Positions 23,757 through 32,235 of a DNA stretch of 64,000 nt are shown here, one piece after another. The translations under genes were made by a program, and so were the position numbers. Position 1 is the stretch's first letter. Every line of letters starts with the position of its first letter. The stretch comes from Clostridiales bacterium (GTDB lineage: Bacteria; Bacillota; Clostridia; Lachnospirales; Anaerotignaceae). The DNA is taken from positions 4,107 through 68,106 of the forward strand of contig JAGZLR010000007.1 in assembly GCA_018364635.1 (NCBI GenBank), written 5' to 3'. Under the pieces are notes generated by a model. That model saw nothing but the letters and a program-made list of their open reading frames with translations, had not been told where the DNA came from and made no database searches.

Positions 23757-25905
23757 CTCTTCCTTTCTGTGAAGAATTTGTTAATCCCTCAATGTTGTTT
23801 TCCTTTTGAATTTTCTCCAATCGTTTTCTCTTTTTTTCTGCTGCTCTTTTTTGTGCATTCATAATATATTTATCAAAAAAACTTAAAAGCGCCGGCAGCA
23901 GGCTTAAAACCATAATTATGCTAAGCATAGTTCCCCTTCCAACCAATCTTCCCACCTGAGAAATTGCTTGAACTGATGACGTAAAAAACAGCAGATAGCC
24001 TACTACCATCAATATAGAGCCCGATGTTAAAACTGATAGTGCACTTTTTGAAATTGCTGCTTTTGCTGCAGGAATTTTATCCATCTGCTTTCTCATATCC
24101 AAATAATTATTTGTCAGAAGAATAGAGTAATCAATGGTTGCCCCTAGCTGTACACAGTTTATAATAATGTAATCCATATATACCATACTTTCTCCCCATA
24201 CATACTGCATTGTCATATTTAAAAATAAAGCTACCTCAATAGGAATAACAACAAAGATTGGCACCAGTACAGACCGAAAAGTAATCATTACAACGATGAT
24301 AACTCCAATCAGAGAAATCAGTGACACTTTATTATAATCAACTGTCAAAACATTACGGATCTCCATAGTCGTTGGCGTCATTCCAATAATATAAGCACCT
24401 GTAGGATAAAATTGATGCACCGTCTCTGTCAGACGATCACTGCATTCGAAAGCATAGGCACTTTCAGAAACCGTACCTATCGAAATTAGCATTCTGGTAT
24501 AATTTTCTGTCCTAAGCTCGCTTATCACATCTTTAGGTAAAAAATCTTCAGGAATGCCTGCTGGCAGAGAACCTGACAAAGAAACAACATAGTTCACAAA
24601 ATCTAAGTCCTCCAAGCTTTCTGATAGCTTTTTTTCCCTTACAGTAGAACCGTTAGGTACAATTGCTAAAATCATATTGCTCTTTCCAAACTCCCTGTCA
24701 ATAATACGAGCATCCTCATAGACTTTAGTTCCAGGACCTGTCCCCATAGCGTCATCGCCATAATAAAAAGTATTCATAGACTGTCCGATATAACAGGGGA
24801 TTGCTAAAATAAGTATCCCAATTAAAACGGGCCCACGAATTCCATACATTATGTTTGAAAACTTATCAAAGGATGGCACAAAAGATTTATGTTTATATTT
24901 TTCTATTAAAGAATCATACTTTAGAATTAATGTTGGCATCAAAAAGAGCACCGATATTAGACTGCAAAGAATACCTTTCGTGAGTACAAGACCAATATCT
25001 TTCCCTATCATAAACTGCATTAGGACCATAACAATAAATCCAATAATTGTTGTAGCACCGCTAGAAAGGATTGATCTGCACGCATCCTTTAAAGCAGACT
25101 CCATTGCAGCTTCTCTTTCCATTTTCTTTTTCTTCTCTTTAAAAGTATGTAAAAGAAAAATTGAATAATCCATAGACACTGCTAACTGCAAAATTGCCGC
25201 AGTGGAAAAGGTAAAAAAGGAAATTTCCCCAAAGATAATGTTTGATCCCATATTCAATATTATGGCAATAACCATAACCATAATAAAGAGAAATGGCTCA
25301 AACCATGAGTCTGTAGTTAACGCTAAAATAATAAAAATAATCACTAAAGCTATGACCATAGCAATTGCAACTTCCTTTGTCACAGCCTCTTCTCTCTCTT
25401 TACAAGAAACAGCACTGCCTGCAAAGTTTGCATCAGGCCCTGCAATTTTATAAATCTCTTCCAGCGCGCGATGGGTAGACTTATCAGAGTCTCCATCTTC
25501 AAAAATCACTTGAATTTCTGCATTCCCATTTTTATAAAACCTATCTGTTAGTTCATTCGTACCAAAAGATTCTGGCATATAAGCATTCGTCGTCACATCT
25601 GGACCAATTGCCAATGATACGCCATCTACATCAGCAATTTTGTCCCTTACAGCTTTTGCTTCGTATAAAGTGACATCACTGAGCATAATTCTTGCCATAC
25701 CAGGATATCCAAACTCATCTTCCATTAAATCCAAAGCTTGCTTTGTTTCTGTAGACTCTGGGAGATAAGTGCTCATATCATAATTTACCCCCACAAAAGG
25801 ATAACTTAATCCACACAAAACAACTGCAATAAAAAATACCTTTTCAATCAATTTCCCGCGATGAACGATAAAATGAATGACTTGATCTAAAGTAAATTTA
25901 TGCAT
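23740..25905 (-). CDS. MMPL-family RND transporter
   Basis: The start is ATG 25905 (GGAGGGAG just upstream), giving 721 residues. There are two similar halves, each with one N-terminal helix, a large extracellular loop (about 45-190 and 385-540) and a five-helix bundle. Family sequences include SMDYSIFLLHTFKEK and ATIDYSILLTNNYLDMRKQ, with proton-relay-type aspartates in both. RND/MMPL proteins export lipids, peptides or drugs using the proton gradient. The basic C-terminus lies in the cytoplasm. It is co-expressed with the coiled-coil protein and faces a TetR gene, so it is probably an inducible efflux or envelope-export pump. Confidence 0.9.
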   Translation of the reverse strand: MHKFTLDQVIHFIVHRGKLIEKVFFIAVVLCGLSYPFVGVNYDMSTYLPESTETKQALDLMEDEFGYPGMARIMLSDVTLYEAKAVRDKIADVDGVSLAIGPDVTTNAYMPESFGTNELTDRFYKNGNAEIQVIFEDGDSDKSTHRALEEIYKIAGPDANFAGSAVSCKEREEAVTKEVAIAMVIALVIIFIILALTTDSWFEPFLFIMVMVIAIILNMGSNIIFGEISFFTFSTAAILQLAVSMDYSIFLLHTFKEKKKKMEREAAMESALKDACRSILSSGATTIIGFIVMVLMQFMIGKDIGLVLTKGILCSLISVLFLMPTLILKYDSLIEKYKHKSFVPSFDKFSNIMYGIRGPVLIGILILAIPCYIGQSMNTFYYGDDAMGTGPGTKVYEDARIIDREFGKSNMILAIVPNGSTVREKKLSESLEDLDFVNYVVSLSGSLPAGIPEDFLPKDVISELRTENYTRMLISIGTVSESAYAFECSDRLTETVHQFYPTGAYIIGMTPTTMEIRNVLTVDYNKVSLISLIGVIIVVMITFRSVLVPIFVVIPIEVALFLNMTMQYVWGESMVYMDYIIINCVQLGATIDYSILLTNNYLDMRKQMDKIPAAKAAISKSALSVLTSGSILMVVGYLLFFTSSVQAISQVGRLVGRGTMLSIIMVLSLLPALLSFFDKYIMNAQKRAAEKKRKRLEKIQKENNIEGLTNSSQKGRDENES

Positions 25906-25952
25906 ATCTCCCTCCATTATTCAACATAGTATTGATTTATTAATTTTGGTAT

Positions 25953-25981
25953 ATTATAATACATTGTGTAAATAGATACAA
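25953..25981 (-). promoter_or_regulatory. Promoter of the MMPL operon
   Basis: On the reverse strand TTGTAT (25981-25976), a 17-base spacer and TATAAT (25958-25953). Its -35 is covered by the palindrome at 25963-25982. Confidence 0.65.
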
Positions 25982-25982
25982 T
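25963..25982. promoter_or_regulatory. Candidate TetR operator
   Basis: ATTGTGT-N6-ATACAAT is a 20-bp imperfect palindrome overlapping the -35 element of the MMPL promoter, in the region divergent to the TetR gene. Confidence 0.5.
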
Positions 25983-26084
25983 ATGCAAAGAAAATCATAA
26001 TTGTTTAAAAATATATTTATCTTATCTTTTAGTTTTATAGTCAACAAATATTATTTTTATGTTCATTATCTAAGGAGGACTATG

Positions 26085-26666
26085 ATGGATACAACCAAAG
26101 AAGATCGTCGAATTCGGCGGACAAAAAAACTGTTGAAACATGCACTTGCTGAATTAATGCAGGAAAAAGATTTTAAAAATATTACTGTAAAAGATATCAC
26201 TGACAGAGCCGATTTAAATCGCGGTACCTTTTATCTACACTACACAGACACATATGACCTCCTAGAAAAAATAGAAAACGAAATATTAGAAAATATTCAA
26301 TTGATGATCGATCAAAATTTTGAAGAATTAGATATCTCTGATTCTCTCTCTCCTGTCCTGTTCCCAATTGCCGAATATATAGAAGAAAATGCAGACCTTT
26401 GTCGTTCCTTATTGAATAACTATGCCTCACATGATTTTACAACCAAATTTCAGGATCTTATACAAAAAAATGGTGTTCAATTTGTAAAACAACAATATCC
26501 TGGAAATCAACAAACAAACGATACCTTCTTTTTAAGCTTTATTTCTTCTGGTATCGTTGGCTTAATACGCCAATGGCTAAATGAACCGAAATTCTCTCGA
26601 CAGGAACTGGTTGTTATGGCAGATAAAGTTATTACAGGTGCGGCAAATAAATTGTTAACAAAATGA
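26085..26666 (+). CDS. TetR-family transcriptional regulator
   Basis: Translation starts at ATG 26085 (or the adjacent ATG 26082), after AAGGAGG, giving about 193 residues. The N-terminal helix-turn-helix is typical: RRTKKLLKHALAELM, ITVKDITDRADLNRGTFYLHY (recognition helix LNRGTFYLHY), DLLEKIE. The remainder is the all-helical ligand-binding domain, ending with the TetR_C pattern FISSGIVGLIRQWL. It is divergent from the MMPL operon and probably represses it, and perhaps itself, through the palindrome at 25963. Confidence 0.88.
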   Translation: MDTTKEDRRIRRTKKLLKHALAELMQEKDFKNITVKDITDRADLNRGTFYLHYTDTYDLLEKIENEILENIQLMIDQNFEELDISDSLSPVLFPIAEYIEENADLCRSLLNNYASHDFTTKFQDLIQKNGVQFVKQQYPGNQQTNDTFFLSFISSGIVGLIRQWLNEPKFSRQELVVMADKVITGAANKLLTK

Positions 26667-26696
26667 AAAAACAGACGTAATAACGTCTGTTTTTTC
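26665..26696. terminator. Bidirectional terminator between convergent genes
   Basis: GAAAAAACAGACGT / ACGTCTGTTTTTTC stem with a 4-base loop, shared by the TetR gene and the M20 hydrolase gene. Confidence 0.85.
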
Positions 26697-27876
26697 ATTT
26701 ATCCATACAACCCAACACAACTGCAAAAAATTTTGTACGTTCCTTTAGAGACGGTAAATATAAATATTCTTCTACTGTGTGAATCTTCCCTCCAATGGCA
26801 GATAATGCATCAACCGATGGTATGCCTAGAGAACTAAAATAGGCTGCATCTGTAGCGGCTGGGCTTGTATCCTCTTTGATCTTCATTCCTAGTAATTTGG
26901 CCGGAAGCTCTAACAGCTGATATGCGCGATGATTTTTTTCATTTTTTTCCATCGCCGGAAAGAGCGTTCGATATGATACCTTCACTTTACATCCATTTAC
27001 ATGGATTTTCTTCTCCAATGATTTTAAATTATCCTCTGCTTCCTGAAAAGAAGCATTTGTTGGCAACCCTGCAACACAAAACTCCCCATGAGCACTTCCT
27101 GCTACAATACCATTCGGCTTTCCACCCGTGATAGGTGCAACATTATAATAGATTTGACGGTCCATATCGCTAAATCCAAAAATTTGAATAATCTGATGAG
27201 CCATTTCTAATATTGCGCTTCGTCCTTCTAAATATGCAGCCCCTGCATGAGCCTCTTTGCCCTCTACATCAATCGTACCTAAAATAACACCCTTCCTGCT
27301 TGTAATAAAACTAGCTGAGCCATCGTTATTTTCCACACCACTTTCAAAGATAAAAGCATACTGAGCATCTTTTGCTTCTCTTGCATAGAGCTTACTCCCC
27401 GACTGCGTACCAATTTCTTCATCACAATTAAAAAGAAAAACAATTTCTTTCTTAGGCAAAAGACCTGCTTCCAACATAATTTTTACTGCGTAAATAGCAA
27501 TTAAGACACCGCTTTTACAATCTAAGATACCTAATCCATAAGCATAGTCTCCCTCAATGTAAAAGGGGTGCTCTGCCGTTAAACCTTCTCCAAAAACAGT
27601 ATCAATGTGCGCGTTTAATACTATTTTACCTTCTGGAGAGGAAGGGGTTAACTTTCCAACTAAATGTGTACCTAGCCCTTTTTCGTATACTCTCTGAACA
27701 TCACAACCCATAGACTTCAAAAGATTCTCTATGATCTGTACAACCTGTGCATTACCTTTCTCATTCCATGTTCCACAATCAATTCCGCAGAAAGTTTTCA
27801 AATATTCTACCTGTTCATAAAAATACTTTTCAGCGCCCTGTGCAGCTTTTTCACATATGAAGTCATAATCTTTCAT
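26695..27876 (-). CDS. M20-family metallohydrolase (candidate thiamine-salvage deformylase)
   Basis: The 393-residue two-zinc hydrolase of the ArgE/DapE/CPG2 group has ligands H90 and D92 in NAHIDTV, D119 in GLGILDCKSG, the catalytic pair E153-E154 in CDEEIGT, E178 in FESG and H366 in GKIHTVEEYL. The dimerisation domain sits between (about 185-295, HAGAAYLEGRSAILEM). The usual activities are peptide or N-acyl amino-acid hydrolysis. It lies 25 bases downstream of a ThiY-like gene under a TPP riboswitch. YlmB, the Bacillus enzyme that deformylates the ThiY ligand, belongs to the same superfamily. Context therefore suggests pyrimidine salvage for thiamine; this is an inference. Confidence 0.8.
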   Translation of the reverse strand: MKDYDFICEKAAQGAEKYFYEQVEYLKTFCGIDCGTWNEKGNAQVVQIIENLLKSMGCDVQRVYEKGLGTHLVGKLTPSSPEGKIVLNAHIDTVFGEGLTAEHPFYIEGDYAYGLGILDCKSGVLIAIYAVKIMLEAGLLPKKEIVFLFNCDEEIGTQSGSKLYAREAKDAQYAFIFESGVENNDGSASFITSRKGVILGTIDVEGKEAHAGAAYLEGRSAILEMAHQIIQIFGFSDMDRQIYYNVAPITGGKPNGIVAGSAHGEFCVAGLPTNASFQEAEDNLKSLEKKIHVNGCKVKVSYRTLFPAMEKNEKNHRAYQLLELPAKLLGMKIKEDTSPAATDAAYFSSLGIPSVDALSAIGGKIHTVEEYLYLPSLKERTKFFAVVLGCMDK

Positions 27877-27901
27877 CTACCTACCACCTTCCCCATTCTG
27901 G

Positions 27902-28909
27902 TTATTCTAAAGTTGTGACAATTTCTGAAGGATCAATTTTTTCATCAATCAAACCTGCTTCATATAGCCAATCTACATTTTTACTCCAGCATTCCAAATC
28001 CTGTGTCAAAAATGGTGCATTTTCTTTTTCCATAATTGGAAGTAGGATGTCAAAACTTTTCTTTTCCACAGATTCTTTCAGTGGGAAATTATCAACATTT
28101 TGATTTTTCAGTAAAATTTGTAATGCTTCCTCTGGAGAATTTTTCATATCCTCAAATCCTTTTTGGGACGCCCTTAAAAATGCAGCATATTGCTCCTTCT
28201 TTTGTTCCAGATTTTTTTCTCCTACCACCAGCACAAGGGCATAATAATTAGGAACACCAAAGTCTGTAAGTTTAAAATAATTCATCTCAAAACCCTCTTC
28301 CTCCAATTGAGGAATTTCATGGTTAATAAAGCATCCAAAAGTTGCATCCACTTTATTGGTTGTCATAGAGCTCATTAAATCGAATCCTACATCTATGATT
28401 TCAACTTTATCGACATCTGCACCATTATCTCTAACTAACTTCTTGATTGCTTCCTCACTAAAAATTGTTCCTGTCAATCCAATTTTTTTGCCTTCCAAAT
28501 CTTTTGGGGAAGTAATATTCTTTTCTTTTACAGACGCTACAATATCTAAAGGTTCTTGCACCACAGTTCCAATCGTTTTAATAGGAATATCTTCATTCAC
28601 CTTATGCATAATACATTCATTTTGATAATAAAAACCAATATCTGCTTTGCCTGCAGCAGTCATTGTTATGGCATCACTTCCATTGGTTGGGCTTAGAACA
28701 TTTACTTTCAAGCCTTCTTCCTCATAATATCCCTTCTCAATGGCTTCATAAATAAAGGCATGCACCGCATTAGGGTACCAGTCCAAAACCACATCAATTT
28801 CCTCTAATTGCTTGCTTCCTTCGTCAGTAGTCGTACTTTTTGAGGAACATCCAGAAAAAACCATAGCTACAGTCGCCATCACACAGCAGGTTAATACTAT
28901 TTTTTTCAT
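27902..28909 (-). CDS. ThiY-like (NMT1/THI5) substrate-binding lipoprotein
   Basis: The 335-residue precursor has a lipoprotein signal ending VFSGC (lipidated C21). The mature part matches the NMT1/THI5-like periplasmic-binding fold: VVLDWYPNAVHAFIYEAIEKGYY, AGKADIGFYYQNE, DLEGKKIGLTG, VDATFGCFINHE. In Bacillus, ThiY binds the pyrimidine N-formyl-4-amino-5-aminomethyl-2-methylpyrimidine for uptake by ThiX/ThiZ. The gene lies right after a TPP riboswitch with a terminator, so it should be off when thiamine pyrophosphate is plentiful. No permease or ATPase follows; the next gene is the M20 hydrolase. Confidence 0.87.
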   Translation of the reverse strand: MKKIVLTCCVMATVAMVFSGCSSKSTTTDEGSKQLEEIDVVLDWYPNAVHAFIYEAIEKGYYEEEGLKVNVLSPTNGSDAITMTAAGKADIGFYYQNECIMHKVNEDIPIKTIGTVVQEPLDIVASVKEKNITSPKDLEGKKIGLTGTIFSEEAIKKLVRDNGADVDKVEIIDVGFDLMSSMTTNKVDATFGCFINHEIPQLEEEGFEMNYFKLTDFGVPNYYALVLVVGEKNLEQKKEQYAAFLRASQKGFEDMKNSPEEALQILLKNQNVDNFPLKESVEKKSFDILLPIMEKENAPFLTQDLECWSKNVDWLYEAGLIDEKIDPSEIVTTLE

Positions 28910-28939
28910 CTTCTTTCTCCCTTCTGTCTATCAACATAA

Positions 28940-28970
28940 AAAAGCCTTTCCCAAAAGGGAAAGGCTAAAA
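28940..28970 (-). terminator. TPP-riboswitch terminator
   Basis: AGCCTTTCCC / GGGAAAGGCT perfect stem, followed on the reverse strand by a U-run, between the aptamer and the thiY-like gene. Confidence 0.85.
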
Positions 28971-28977
28971 CTTCCAT

Positions 28978-29058
28978 TACGCTTCCCTACTCTGGTCTTA
29001 ACCAGCAGGTTCAAAGGGTCAGGTTTTACCTTCTCAACTTAGCAATAAGTCCCCCCGC
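28978..29058 (-). ncRNA. TPP (THI-box) riboswitch
   Basis: The reverse strand shows the conserved aptamer blocks GCGGGGGGAC, AGTTGAGA, ACCCTTTGAACCTGCTGG and GTAGGGAAGCG in order. It is followed by a terminator hairpin and a thiamine-related binding protein gene. Confidence 0.93.
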
Positions 29059-29083
29059 AAAATCACACAATATAATTTTTTAT

Positions 29084-29113
29084 ATTATAGACCAAAGAAA
29101 AAAGAATTGCAAT
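29084..29113 (-). promoter_or_regulatory. Promoter of the TPP-riboswitch transcript
   Basis: TTGCAA (29113-29108), an 18-base spacer and TATAAT (29089-29084) on the reverse strand. The -35 sits in the loop of an AT-rich inverted repeat that may weakly terminate ilvD. Confidence 0.6.
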
Positions 29114-29143
29114 CTTTTTTGTACAAAAAATTTTCCTAATTCC

Positions 29144-30826
29144 TTACTCAAAATCAATGACAGCGCCTTTATTGGCAGAAGCTGCCACTTTAGAATAAAG
29201 TCTCAAATATCCCCGCGGAATTTCCTTTTCTGGACGTTTCCAAGCTCTCAAACGTCTTTGGATCTCCTCTTCCTCTACTTTTAAAGAGAGAATTCCCTGA
29301 TCTACATTGATATAAATCTCGTCTCCATCCTCAACGATAGCAATTGGTCCGCCTTCCGCCGCTTCTGGTGACACATGCCCTACAAAACAGCCATTGTTTG
29401 TTCCAGAAAAACGTCCATCTGTCACAAGTGCTGTACATTTCCCAAGACCCATACCATACATATATTTCATTGCTTTATACATTTCTCTCATGCCTGGGCC
29501 GCCCTTTGGTCCTTCATAACGAATTACTACAACATCTCCTGCGACAATCTTTCCAGCTAAAATAGCTTCTTCCGCTTCTTCTTCGCTATTAAAGACTTTT
29601 GCTTTGCCACAAAATTCATGAACAGCCGAATCAATGGCACCTGGTTTCGTAATGGCAGTATCAGGTGCTAAATTTCCTCTTAAAACAGCAATACCTCCTG
29701 TTTTACTAAACGGTTCCTCCACTGTTTTTATAATTTCGTCATTTGGCTCGTACAAGTACTGATAATTTTTCAAATTTTCTCGCAATGTCTGGCCTGTACA
29801 TGTCATAACATCCAAATCCAAAATCTCTCCTAAACGTTCCATAACGCGCGGAATTCCACCAGCTCTATAGAAAGCTTCCATATCCCATTTTGCTGCTGGA
29901 TTTACTTTTGCTACCTGAGGTGTTACCTTGTTTAATTCCTCAAATGCATCCACAACATTCAGCTTCATACCTGCTTCATAGGCAACAGCACTTAAATGGA
30001 GTACAGAATTTGTGGAACCACAAATCCCCATTGCAACTTTAATACCATTTTTCAGAGATCTATCTGTTATGATTTGGCGAGCTGTAATACCTTTTTCCGC
30101 CAATTCACAAATTTTTCTTCCAGATTCATAGGCAACTCTCAACCGCTCTGCATAAGTAGCAGGAACCAATGCACTGCCTGTCAGGCTCATTCCCATGGCC
30201 TCTGTAATACAGCACATTGTATTTGCAGTACCTAAAAATGCACAGGAACCACAACCTGGTGCCACAACATTCTCCAGCTTAGAAAATTCTTCTGAAGAAA
30301 TTTTTCCTGCATGCAACATACCCGTAGCTTCATCTACAGATGTAAGATCTGTCTTTCTACCATCAAATACTTTTCCCCCAAGCATTGGTCCGCCATTGAC
30401 TATAATTGCTGGGATGTCCAGCCTTGCTGCCGCCATCAACATTGCTGGTATAATCTTATCGCAGCTTGCCAGCATCACAATGGCATCCAACTTATGTGCC
30501 CTAGCTTCAATTTCAATCGAGTTACAAATAATTTCTCTAGATGGCAGAATATACTTCATTCCTAAATGTCCCTGAGCCACTGCATCACAGGCTGCAATTA
30601 CCCCAAACTCTACAGGAGTTCCCCCGCCTCTATAGATACCATTTTTTACATACTGTGCTACTTGGTTTAAATTATAATGCCCAGGAACTAATGTATTCCA
30701 TGAATTTGCAATTCCGATCATCGGACGTCCTGTCAGCTCATCATCGGAATAACCCATAGATTTAAAAATTGCCCTATAAAACGCATTATCTGGTCCAGAA
30801 AGTATTTCTTCACTACGGTATTTCAT
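29144..30826 (-). CDS. ilvD: Dihydroxy-acid dehydratase
   Basis: Fourth enzyme of valine/isoleucine biosynthesis, converting 2,3-dihydroxy-3-methyl acids to 2-keto acids with an Fe-S cluster. The 560-residue length is standard. It has the cluster cysteines in MLASCDKIIPAML and GCGSCAFLGTANTMC, the early signature PMIGIANSWNTLVPGH, and the C-terminal GRFSGTNNGCFVGHVSPEA block. GGGGGG lies upstream of the ATG. It is a single-gene unit with its own promoter; the other ilv/leu genes are not in the window. Confidence 0.96.
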   Translation of the reverse strand: MKYRSEEILSGPDNAFYRAIFKSMGYSDDELTGRPMIGIANSWNTLVPGHYNLNQVAQYVKNGIYRGGGTPVEFGVIAACDAVAQGHLGMKYILPSREIICNSIEIEARAHKLDAIVMLASCDKIIPAMLMAAARLDIPAIIVNGGPMLGGKVFDGRKTDLTSVDEATGMLHAGKISSEEFSKLENVVAPGCGSCAFLGTANTMCCITEAMGMSLTGSALVPATYAERLRVAYESGRKICELAEKGITARQIITDRSLKNGIKVAMGICGSTNSVLHLSAVAYEAGMKLNVVDAFEELNKVTPQVAKVNPAAKWDMEAFYRAGGIPRVMERLGEILDLDVMTCTGQTLRENLKNYQYLYEPNDEIIKTVEEPFSKTGGIAVLRGNLAPDTAITKPGAIDSAVHEFCGKAKVFNSEEEAEEAILAGKIVAGDVVVIRYEGPKGGPGMREMYKAMKYMYGMGLGKCTALVTDGRFSGTNNGCFVGHVSPEAAEGGPIAIVEDGDEIYINVDQGILSLKVEEEEIQRRLRAWKRPEKEIPRGYLRLYSKVAASANKGAVIDFE

Positions 30827-30861
30827 TGTTATCCCCCCATCAAATTTATTTTTTTATTTTA

Positions 30862-30890
30862 ATTTTAGTATGGCTATCTCTATTTTTCAA
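30862..30890 (-). promoter_or_regulatory. Promoter of ilvD
   Basis: TTGAAA (30890-30885), a 17-base spacer and TAAAAT (30867-30862) on the reverse strand. Confidence 0.6.
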
Positions 30891-30912
30891 TGGATGCAAC
30901 AAAAAAACTTGT

Positions 30913-32013
30913 TTAACACTTTTGATTTTCTTTCTTCATCAATACTAAACCAAGCAAATACCCACATAAAGCGCCGCCAATATGCCCCCAAATGTCAATA
31001 CCACCATCTCCCATGCCAAAGGCTAACCCTGGAAAGAAGATAATCAATATTGTAAAGAAGGATAAGCCATCAATAGACCGTTTTTGAATCTGACTTAAAG
31101 CAAAAACCGCACCTAACAGTCCATAAATGGCACAGGATGCACCAATAGAAATAGTATTATGACTATTAAAGAGAATACTGATAATATCTCCTCCCAAACC
31201 TGCGCTATAATAAATTAAAAGAAAAGCTGTCCGTCCATAATACTTTTCTGTCCTACTTCCAAATACATATAAGTAAATACAATTTCCAATAACATGAGCT
31301 AATCCACCATGTAAAAACATTGAAGTAATTAGCCGATAGTATTCTCCATCACCAATAACAACATCAAATCCAGATCCGCCCCAAAAAATAGCTTGAGATA
31401 AATTTCCGCTGATTAATAATAGAATAAAAATGCCTGCATTTAACAAAACTAACCCTAAAGTTAATTCTATACCATCAGATTTCTTTTTCATCTCTGCTGA
31501 CTTCTTGGCTGCCTCTTCAAATTGTCGAAAACTGATTGGAGCATTATTACATTCTACCTCTTCTTCCACTGCTTGACGGGCTAAAGTACCAATATTTAAA
31601 ATCTCATCAGGCTGCCCTTGCGGCACATAGAGTATCTTTTCTTTTGGACGTATATTCCACCACACCTGAAGCACCTTTGTATCTGGTAAATATTGTTGAT
31701 GAGATACCATTTCTTTTGTTTCATCTTTGTCACTAACCAACATATTGATACAAACTAAATGATTGCAGTGATACTGGTCCAAATCCTCTTCTATCTGTTT
31801 TAACACAATCTGTATTTGCTTTTGATACTCTAGCGGAGGTATCTTTTCTGCGTCTATCACACTGATTAAATAATAAATCGGGCTTTCATTTTTCTGTAAG
31901 ACCATACCAAATGTTCGTTCAGAAATATTTTCTCCATCTCCAAACGCAGTAAGGACAGAAAATTCGTTTTGTATCAATTTATAGCTGATATTTTTTAAAT
32001 AGTTGACAAACAT
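30913..32013 (-). CDS. Rhomboid-family intramembrane serine protease
   Basis: The start is ATG 32013, with AAAGGA 7 bases upstream, giving 366 residues. An upstream in-frame TTG would run through a hairpin and is unlikely. Residues about 1-160 form a soluble cytosolic domain as in Bacillus YqgP (GluP). The membrane domain follows, with the extracellular HGGLAHVIGN motif, catalytic S293 in GASCAIYG and H344 in WGHIGGALCGY. It cuts membrane proteins inside or near the bilayer. YqgP assists degradation of the MgtE Mg2+ transporter in Bacillus, but no link to mgtE here can be shown. Its promoter overlaps three DnaA boxes. Confidence 0.9.
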   Translation of the reverse strand: MFVNYLKNISYKLIQNEFSVLTAFGDGENISERTFGMVLQKNESPIYYLISVIDAEKIPPLEYQKQIQIVLKQIEEDLDQYHCNHLVCINMLVSDKDETKEMVSHQQYLPDTKVLQVWWNIRPKEKILYVPQGQPDEILNIGTLARQAVEEEVECNNAPISFRQFEEAAKKSAEMKKKSDGIELTLGLVLLNAGIFILLLISGNLSQAIFWGGSGFDVVIGDGEYYRLITSMFLHGGLAHVIGNCIYLYVFGSRTEKYYGRTAFLLIYYSAGLGGDIISILFNSHNTISIGASCAIYGLLGAVFALSQIQKRSIDGLSFFTILIIFFPGLAFGMGDGGIDIWGHIGGALCGYLLGLVLMKKENQKC

Positions 32014-32043
32014 AACATATCTCTTTCCTTTCCCATAGAAAAA

Positions 32044-32071
32044 TACCCATTGGATGGGGAAATCCAATGGG
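32044..32071 (-). terminator. Hairpin in the rhomboid leader, terminator-like
   Basis: CCCATTGGAT / ATCCAATGGG, a 10-bp perfect stem with a 6-base loop. On the reverse strand it is followed by TATTTTTC, then the rhomboid ribosome-binding site. It may end the yaaL-bofA transcript or attenuate the rhomboid gene. Confidence 0.65.
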
Positions 32072-32167
32072 CAACGGACAAGAAACGGGGATTTCTTATC
32101 CAAGGAGTAATGATTTTGCTATAATAAACATCTTTAAAAGGAGTGGATGTTCACATCTTTTTAATAC

Positions 32168-32176
32168 TTATCCACA
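32168..32176 (+). promoter_or_regulatory. DnaA box 1
   Basis: TTATCCACA, a perfect match to the DnaA consensus TTATNCACA. It is 11 bp before box 2 in the same orientation. Confidence 0.7.
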
Positions 32177-32178
32177 CT

Positions 32179-32187
32179 TTATCCACA
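32179..32187 (+). promoter_or_regulatory. DnaA box 2
   Basis: TTATCCACA, a perfect consensus match, around the predicted transcription start of the rhomboid gene. Confidence 0.7.
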
Positions 32188-32190
32188 ACT

Positions 32191-32219
32191 ATAATACCAT
32201 TTATTCACAGATTAGTCAA
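32191..32219 (-). promoter_or_regulatory. Promoter of the rhomboid gene
   Basis: TTGACT (32219-32214), a 17-base spacer and TATTAT (32196-32191) on the reverse strand. The spacer contains DnaA box 3. Confidence 0.65.
32201..32209 (+). promoter_or_regulatory. DnaA box 3
   Basis: TTATTCACA fits TTATNCACA. It lies 22 bp after box 2, so all three boxes face the same side of the helix. Confidence 0.6.
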
Positions 32220-32235
32220 CAGCCTAAAAAAATTT

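Noticed and set aside
32128..32160. AAAAGGAGTGGATG on the forward strand, an ideal ribosome-binding site with a start codon
   Set aside because: The frame ends after five codons and nothing else follows; it was taken as a chance match in the rhomboid leader.
32168..32209. Chromosomal origin (oriC) at the DnaA-box cluster
   Set aside because: Only three boxes, no long AT-rich unwinding region beyond background, and no dnaA, dnaN, rpmH or gyr genes nearby. A regulatory or titration role is more likely.
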